Shown here: positions 29,279-33,627 of the stretch, piece after piece
Numbering within the stretch: the stretch's first letter is position 1
Layout of the letters: the number at the start of each line of letters is the position of its first letter
Source: Burkholderiaceae bacterium
Lineage (GTDB): Bacteria > Pseudomonadota > Gammaproteobacteria > Burkholderiales > Burkholderiaceae_C
NCBI GenBank assembly: GCA_024709845.1
Contig: JANJVX010000172.1
Location: forward strand, 1 to 33,627
Length of the DNA: 33,627 bases
Direction: 5' to 3'
Translations under genes and position numbers: made by a program
The notes under the pieces: model-generated
What the model saw: only the letters and a program-made list of their open reading frames with translations
What the model was told of the DNA's origin: nothing
Databases searched by the model: none

Positions 29279-29887
29279 TCAGGATTGTGCAACGCCCCCC
29301 TTGCCCGTGGGCTTGCGCCGGGTTCTGCGCACCGGTCTGGCCACGGGTTGCGCGGCAGCGGCCTGCTCCAGCCACAGCAAGGCATCCATCTGTGCGAGAA
29401 ATCGCCGCAGATAGTCGGGTGACAGCGAGCGCATCAGGCGCAGCGATCGAAGCATCAGCCGGTGCGAATTGAGCGGACCGGCGTTTTCCGGTCCGCGCAC
29501 CAGGGCCAGCGCCACCTGCTGCTCCGCCGAGATCTTCGACCAGACCTCGCCAAACAGGCGCACGCTCTTCATGTCCGGCATGCACGCGCCACCGCCTTCC
29601 CGCGCCGGTGCCGTGCCGGTCCCGGCACGGGCCTGTAGGTCGCGGTTCAGTTGCACCAGCAAGGAGTCCGGGGCAGGCACAACGGCCTGGGTTGCGGGGC
29701 GGGGCGCCGCCCGGGCGCGCCCGGCGTAGTCCGCCACGGCGGCCTGCCAACGGACTTGCAGCCGCTGCTGCACCGCCGGGGGCTGCTGGTGCAGCCGCCG
29801 GGCCAGCGCCTCCAGGTAATGGAAGCGCACAGGGTCGTGGCGGTGCAGGCCCTCGGCCCGCAGGGATGCCAAAGCCGCTTCACTCAT
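29279..29887 (-). CDS. DUF2894-like domain protein
   Basis: From ATG 29887: MSEAALASLRAEGLHRHDPVRFHYLEALARRLHQQPPAVQQRLQVRWQAAVADYA...LVRGPENAGPLNSHRLMLRSLRLMRSLSPDYLRRFLAQMDALLWLEQ; overlaps OmpA-gene stop. Family name by recollection. Confidence 0.7.
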   Translation of the reverse strand: MSEAALASLRAEGLHRHDPVRFHYLEALARRLHQQPPAVQQRLQVRWQAAVADYAGRARAAPRPATQAVVPAPDSLLVQLNRDLQARAGTGTAPAREGGGACMPDMKSVRLFGEVWSKISAEQQVALALVRGPENAGPLNSHRLMLRSLRLMRSLSPDYLRRFLAQMDALLWLEQAAAAQPVARPVRRTRRKPTGKGGVAQS

Positions 29888-30533
29888 GCCGTGGCGGTTG
29901 TGCGTTCGAGGCCTTGGGCACCGGTGCCATTTCCACGCGGCGGTTCTGCATCCGGCCGCTCTCATCGGCGTTGGACGCCACGGGCTGCTCGGCGCCAAAC
30001 GCCGCAGCGAATACCTGGGACGATGGCATGCCTTCATCGATCAGGGCGCGCGTGACGGTCAGGGCACGCTGTGCCGAGAGCTCCAGGTTGTCCGCAAAGC
30101 GCTGGTTGCCGCCACGCAGCAATTTGTTGTCGGTGAAGCCGCTCACCATGAGCATCTCGTCCCGCTCGCGCAGGTACACGCGCAGCGGCTGCACCAGGCT
30201 GGTCAGCAGCTGACGGCCCTCGGGACGCAATTCGTCGGAGCCCGGTGCAAAAAGCACACTGCCGCTGATGCCGATGCGCCCCTCGTTCAGCGTCACCCGG
30301 CCGCTGGCCAGGGGAATGGCCAGCGCCGTCTCCAGCGCCATGCGGCGCTGTTCCTCCATCTGGCGCCGCTCCACCTCCCGCTGCAGGCTGGACACCAGGT
30401 CCACCTGCATCATCAGCATGGCCGCCAGAATCAGGACGAACGCGCCCAGCAGCCCCGCCATCAGATCGCCAAACACGGCCCATACCGTCGCAGTCTGCTC
30501 CGTGGCGTCGTCCATCTCGTCCAGGGCGGTCAT
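29880..30533 (-). CDS. MotB/ZorB-like OmpA-family protein (single N-terminal TM with Asp plus peptidoglycan-binding domain)
   Basis: 217 aa; TM TVWAVFGDLMAGLLGAFVLILAAMLMM with Asp23; OmpA-C core GSVLFAPGSDELRPEGRQLL...VSGFTDNKLLRGGNQRFADNLELSAQRALTVTRALI...NRRVEM. Confidence 0.88.
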   Translation of the reverse strand: MTALDEMDDATEQTATVWAVFGDLMAGLLGAFVLILAAMLMMQVDLVSSLQREVERRQMEEQRRMALETALAIPLASGRVTLNEGRIGISGSVLFAPGSDELRPEGRQLLTSLVQPLRVYLRERDEMLMVSGFTDNKLLRGGNQRFADNLELSAQRALTVTRALIDEGMPSSQVFAAAFGAEQPVASNADESGRMQNRRVEMAPVPKASNAQPPRHE

Positions 30534-32701
30534 CCAGCCGCCTCCTGCACACTGGCAGCGGCCTGGCTGTTCAGGCGGCGCAGGTCTTCCACGATACCTT
30601 GCTGCGAGGCAATGCTCAAATCGATCACCTCGCGCGCCTGCGCCACGTAGTAGGCCAACTGCTCATCGCTGCGGCTCAGGGTCTGGCCCAGGGCCGCCTC
30701 GATGCGCTGCAGGCTTTCCATCAGCTTCTCATTGCTGGCCGTGAACAGGCCCACGCCATGGCCGAAGGACTCGCCCAGGCTCGACAGCTCCACCGCGCTG
30801 GCCGCCACATGCGCGGCCACATCGTCCACCTTGCCTGCCTGCGCGCCCAGCGACTGGGCAAACTGCCGGCCAGCGGTATCCAGCACGGCCCCCGCAGACT
30901 CCACCAGCGACTCGATGGCCGCGCGCTGCTGCCCGGTGGCCGTGTTGACGGACTGCAGCAAGCTGCCAAGCTGTTCCATCATGGCCGCGCGCTCGGTGAG
31001 GGCGGCGTTGTCCCTTTCGCCCAGGCGCGTCATCTCCTGACGCAACTGCGCAATCACCTGAGCTGCCGCCTGCGGCACGTCCGACGCCGTCTGCAGCAGG
31101 CGCGTGAGCGGGGCCTCCAGGGCCGCGCCCAGTGTGGCCAGATGCCCGGCCACCGCCGTCTGCAGCGCGCCGAGCTGCTTGACGGCGGCCTGCCCGCGCG
31201 CGGCCTCCTCGTCGCGCAGGGCGCCCAGCTCCGCACGCCAGATGCCTGCCAGTTGGTCCATGCGCTGGCCCTGCGCCTGCACCCACTGCGCTTCCGTCTC
31301 CATGCGTGTACGCATCAAGGCATCCGTCTGGCTCAGCAGCCGTGCAGCGCCGTCCAGTGCCCGTTGGGTCTGCGCATCCATGCTCGCACAGGCCTGGGCG
31401 GCCGCCTCCTGCAGCGCTTCGCACACGCGCTGCTGCTGCTCCACCGTCTGGGCCCCTGTCTGCTGCCATTGGGCCGCGAGCGTGGCGGCCATGTCCTCCA
31501 TCGACCGCTTCCATTGGGCCGCGCGTTGTTGGTCGGCCGCCGCCTGGGCCGCGTGCGATTGCGACACTGCCTCGCCCCATGCGGCCTGGAGTGCGCCCGT
31601 GCGTTGCTCGATCGCCTGCGTGGCAGACTGCAGGACAGCATCCAGGCGCGCCGCCTGCGCATCCTGCGCCTGGCCCTGCCCCTCCAGCGCCGCCATCCAG
31701 GTGTCGGCCACCTGTCGGGCGGTGCCCTGCCACTGCGCCGTAAGCGCCTGCATCTGCGCACCGGCCGCTTCACGCAGTTGCTGGTGCGAATGCCGCACCT
31801 CTTGCGCCAGGACGGCCATCGCCTGCTCCACCACGGGCAGGATCACCGCGCCCGCCTGGCGCGCCCCCGCCTCCAGGCTCGATTGCAGCGAGGCCCCCAC
31901 GTCGCTGGCCAGCCGGGTGTAAGCCGCAGCCGCCTCGCCGTGAAACGCCTGCTGCCGGTCCAGCAACTGCCCGTTCAACTGCGCATGGCGGCGATCCAGC
32001 CCCTCCATCAGATCCTGCAGGCGCTGCGCGATCAACGGCATGGCCTGGGCCTGCGTCTGCAAGGCCTGGAACATCTCGTCCCTGCGGTGGGCCGGGGAGA
32101 ACGGTCGCAGCACCGTGGCGATGCGCGCGTCCAGCAGACGCAACACCTCCAGGCGCTCGCGCCGGACCATGGCCAGCAGCAGGCCCAGCATGGCCGACGC
32201 CGCCACCCCGGCCACCGAAGTGCCGAACGCCAGCCCCAAGCCCTTGATGGGTGCCGCCAATGCGGAACGGACAGCCTCCAGGCTGGACGCGGCTTCCAGC
32301 GCGAACACCGCCCCCTTGAATGTCACCACCATGCCCAGAAAGGTGCCCAGCATGCCCAGCATGACCAGCAACCCCACCAGATACGGCGCCAGCGCCGGAC
32401 CCGGCAGCGCCACGCGCGCGCCCTCGATGCGCTGGCGCACAGGGTTGCGCAGCGACAGATGCAAACGCTCCAGCCAACCCGCCAGGTCGGTGAGCGGCTG
32501 CGCCATACCGGCCAGCGCCGCCTCCAGGGACACCGTCGCGGAGCGGAACCGCATCAGCTCCGCGGCCCCCAGCACATACACCGCACCGATCACCACCGTC
32601 ATCGCCAGCGCCAGCGGGCTCGACCCCACGAATCCCCAAGCCACCCAGACCACGGCCGCAAGACCGGCACCAAAGACACCGGCCATCACACTCTTCTTCA
32701 T
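30530..32701 (-). CDS. MotA/TolQ/ExbB-like membrane protein with very long coiled-coil-like cytoplasmic tail (DUF802-like)
   Basis: 723 aa from ATG 32701 (MKKSVMAGVFGAG). MotA/ExbB-type core PYLVGLLVMLGMLGTFLGMVVTFKGAVFAL...IKGLGLAFGTSVAGVAASAMLGLLLAMVRRE, then ~540 aa Ala/Gln-rich heptad-like tail. The 1021-aa ORF is an over-extension into the upstream gene. Confidence 0.85.
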   Translation of the reverse strand: MKKSVMAGVFGAGLAAVVWVAWGFVGSSPLALAMTVVIGAVYVLGAAELMRFRSATVSLEAALAGMAQPLTDLAGWLERLHLSLRNPVRQRIEGARVALPGPALAPYLVGLLVMLGMLGTFLGMVVTFKGAVFALEAASSLEAVRSALAAPIKGLGLAFGTSVAGVAASAMLGLLLAMVRRERLEVLRLLDARIATVLRPFSPAHRRDEMFQALQTQAQAMPLIAQRLQDLMEGLDRRHAQLNGQLLDRQQAFHGEAAAAYTRLASDVGASLQSSLEAGARQAGAVILPVVEQAMAVLAQEVRHSHQQLREAAGAQMQALTAQWQGTARQVADTWMAALEGQGQAQDAQAARLDAVLQSATQAIEQRTGALQAAWGEAVSQSHAAQAAADQQRAAQWKRSMEDMAATLAAQWQQTGAQTVEQQQRVCEALQEAAAQACASMDAQTQRALDGAARLLSQTDALMRTRMETEAQWVQAQGQRMDQLAGIWRAELGALRDEEAARGQAAVKQLGALQTAVAGHLATLGAALEAPLTRLLQTASDVPQAAAQVIAQLRQEMTRLGERDNAALTERAAMMEQLGSLLQSVNTATGQQRAAIESLVESAGAVLDTAGRQFAQSLGAQAGKVDDVAAHVAASAVELSSLGESFGHGVGLFTASNEKLMESLQRIEAALGQTLSRSDEQLAYYVAQAREVIDLSIASQQGIVEDLRRLNSQAAASVQEAAG

Positions 32702-32706
32702 TCCTG

Positions 32707-33462
32707 TTACCTGTTCTCGTTTCGGGCTGCTTCCAGCAGACCCATGATCGGCAGCACACGCACCTGCACCTCTGCCTGCCACAGCGCCCGCACATCCTGA
32801 TCGAAGGCAGAAAGCCAGCCGCCGGGCTGCCGCCACTGCCCTGGGGCATCCTCCTGCCCCGACTCCGCCAGCCGCCGTGCGTGCAGCCCGTGCCAGTGCG
32901 CCAGACGGCCCTCCAGAAAGCCCGGCAGCAACGCCCACAGCCGCTGCTCCCGCTCGGTCAGCATCTGTTCCATCACCGCATCCAGCGCCGCCAGCTGCCG
33001 CAGGGCGGGCGAACCCTGTGCCAGCCAGTGCCGCAGCTGTGCACGCGCCGTGCCCAGCCGCGCCTCCATCTGCTTCTGCAGGCCCAGATAGCGCTGGCCG
33101 TGGGTGGAAAACTTCAGTTCGGCCCCGGGATCGATCTGCTCGGCCGCTGCCGCCCCCCTGCGCCCGCGCGCAGCCCTGGCAGGTGCAGCCTTGGCCACGG
33201 CCAGGCCGGAGAGCTCTGCCAGCAGCCCCTCCAAAACCCCCTCCAGCGCACGCAGATCCACCGCCCGCCCCGGCTCCGGCGCCTGGGCGGGGTACGACTC
33301 GATCGAATGCAGCGCCCCATTGAGCCGGACGGCATTCACCGCGCTCAGCCATTGACCGAGGTGCTCGGCCACATCCGGACGCGCCTGCCCGCCATCCGCC
33401 CCCGCCCATTGCTGCAGCAGGAGAACCAATGAAGAACTGGTAAGCCGGTGGTGTAGATGCAT
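32707..33462 (-). CDS. DUF3348-like protein, first visible gene of the motor-like cluster
   Basis: MHLHHRLTSSSLVLLLQQWAG...VDLRALEGVLEGLLAELSGL...YLGLQKQMEARLGTARAQLRHWLAQGSPALRQLAALDAVMEQMLTEREQRLWALLPGFLEGRLAHWH; ends 5 nt before the next ATG. An upstream ATG at 33564 is possible. Family name by recollection. Confidence 0.7.
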   Translation of the reverse strand: MHLHHRLTSSSLVLLLQQWAGADGGQARPDVAEHLGQWLSAVNAVRLNGALHSIESYPAQAPEPGRAVDLRALEGVLEGLLAELSGLAVAKAAPARAARGRRGAAAAEQIDPGAELKFSTHGQRYLGLQKQMEARLGTARAQLRHWLAQGSPALRQLAALDAVMEQMLTEREQRLWALLPGFLEGRLAHWHGLHARRLAESGQEDAPGQWRQPGGWLSAFDQDVRALWQAEVQVRVLPIMGLLEAARNENR

Positions 33463-33627
33463 CCCGTCGAGGCCCGTCTCTGCAAGAACGCCCCGGCAGA
33501 CACCCGGGCGCCCCTGCATCAGGGATGCGTATCCCCGTGGGCAAAACCGCGTATTTTCGTTCAACCAGCGGCTTTGCCGGTTTCCTGGCCGCCAATCCCG
33601 CCCGGGCGGGGCGTCACAAGCGCATCT

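Noticed and set aside
30599-32800. 733-aa + strand ORF
   Set aside because: Antisense of the MotA/ExbB-like gene; Arg/His/Gln-rich low-complexity mirror of its Ala-rich tail.
29279-33462. Calling the right-end cluster a bona fide Zorya system
   Set aside because: ZorC, ZorD or ZorE-like effectors are not visible in the window and the partner proteins differ; only the motor-like architecture is shared, so it is reported as Zorya-like by analogy only.
32702-33595. N-terminal extension of the 1021-aa - strand ORF
   Set aside because: Overlaps the DUF3348-like gene in another frame; the real start MKKSVMAGVFGAG at 32701 begins directly with the TM region.
33597-33610. CCCGCCCGGGCGGG 14-bp palindrome upstream of the DUF3348-like gene
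   Set aside because: Perfect palindrome but simple G/C composition in high-GC DNA at the window edge; cannot be distinguished from chance or a truncated feature.

Overview
Chromosomal window that looks like a betaproteobacterium of the Comamonadaceae (Acidovorax-like by gene order, protein sequence style and the dispersed intergenic repeat). Most of it is housekeeping. In order: partial aroB; a type IV pilus assembly operon pilMNOPQ followed by an Ig-like lipoprotein gene (540-7222, - strand); a divergent class A PBP; cyaY; lptM-lysA; msrPQ; System II cytochrome c biogenesis (ccsB/resB); cytochrome c4; engB; an Asp-nucleophile alpha/beta hydrolase; two tandem LpxL-type acyltransferases; metK; a periplasmic-heme-type diguanylate cyclase; an NMN adenylyltransferase/Nudix fusion; groES-groEL with a perfect CIRCE operator; and a HutG-like gene. 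The strongest lead is the - strand cluster at the right end (29279-33462). It encodes a MotA/TolQ/ExbB-like membrane protein with a coiled-coil-like tail of about 540 residues, a MotB/ZorB-like OmpA protein with a conserved TM aspartate, and two uncharacterised partners (DUF3348-like and DUF2894-like). Its layout resembles the ZorA/ZorB ion-driven motor of Zorya anti-phage systems, but no Zorya effector is visible here. Secondary leads are: four copies of a dispersed palindromic repeat, two of which flank the hydrolase gene in inverted orientation and supply start/stop context; a ~120 bp imperfect palindrome between groES and groEL; a structured metK leader; nested inverted repeats ahead of msrP; and an AT-rich pilQ/lipoprotein/aroB segment with no aroK. 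All family calls come from reading motifs by eye; no database search was run.
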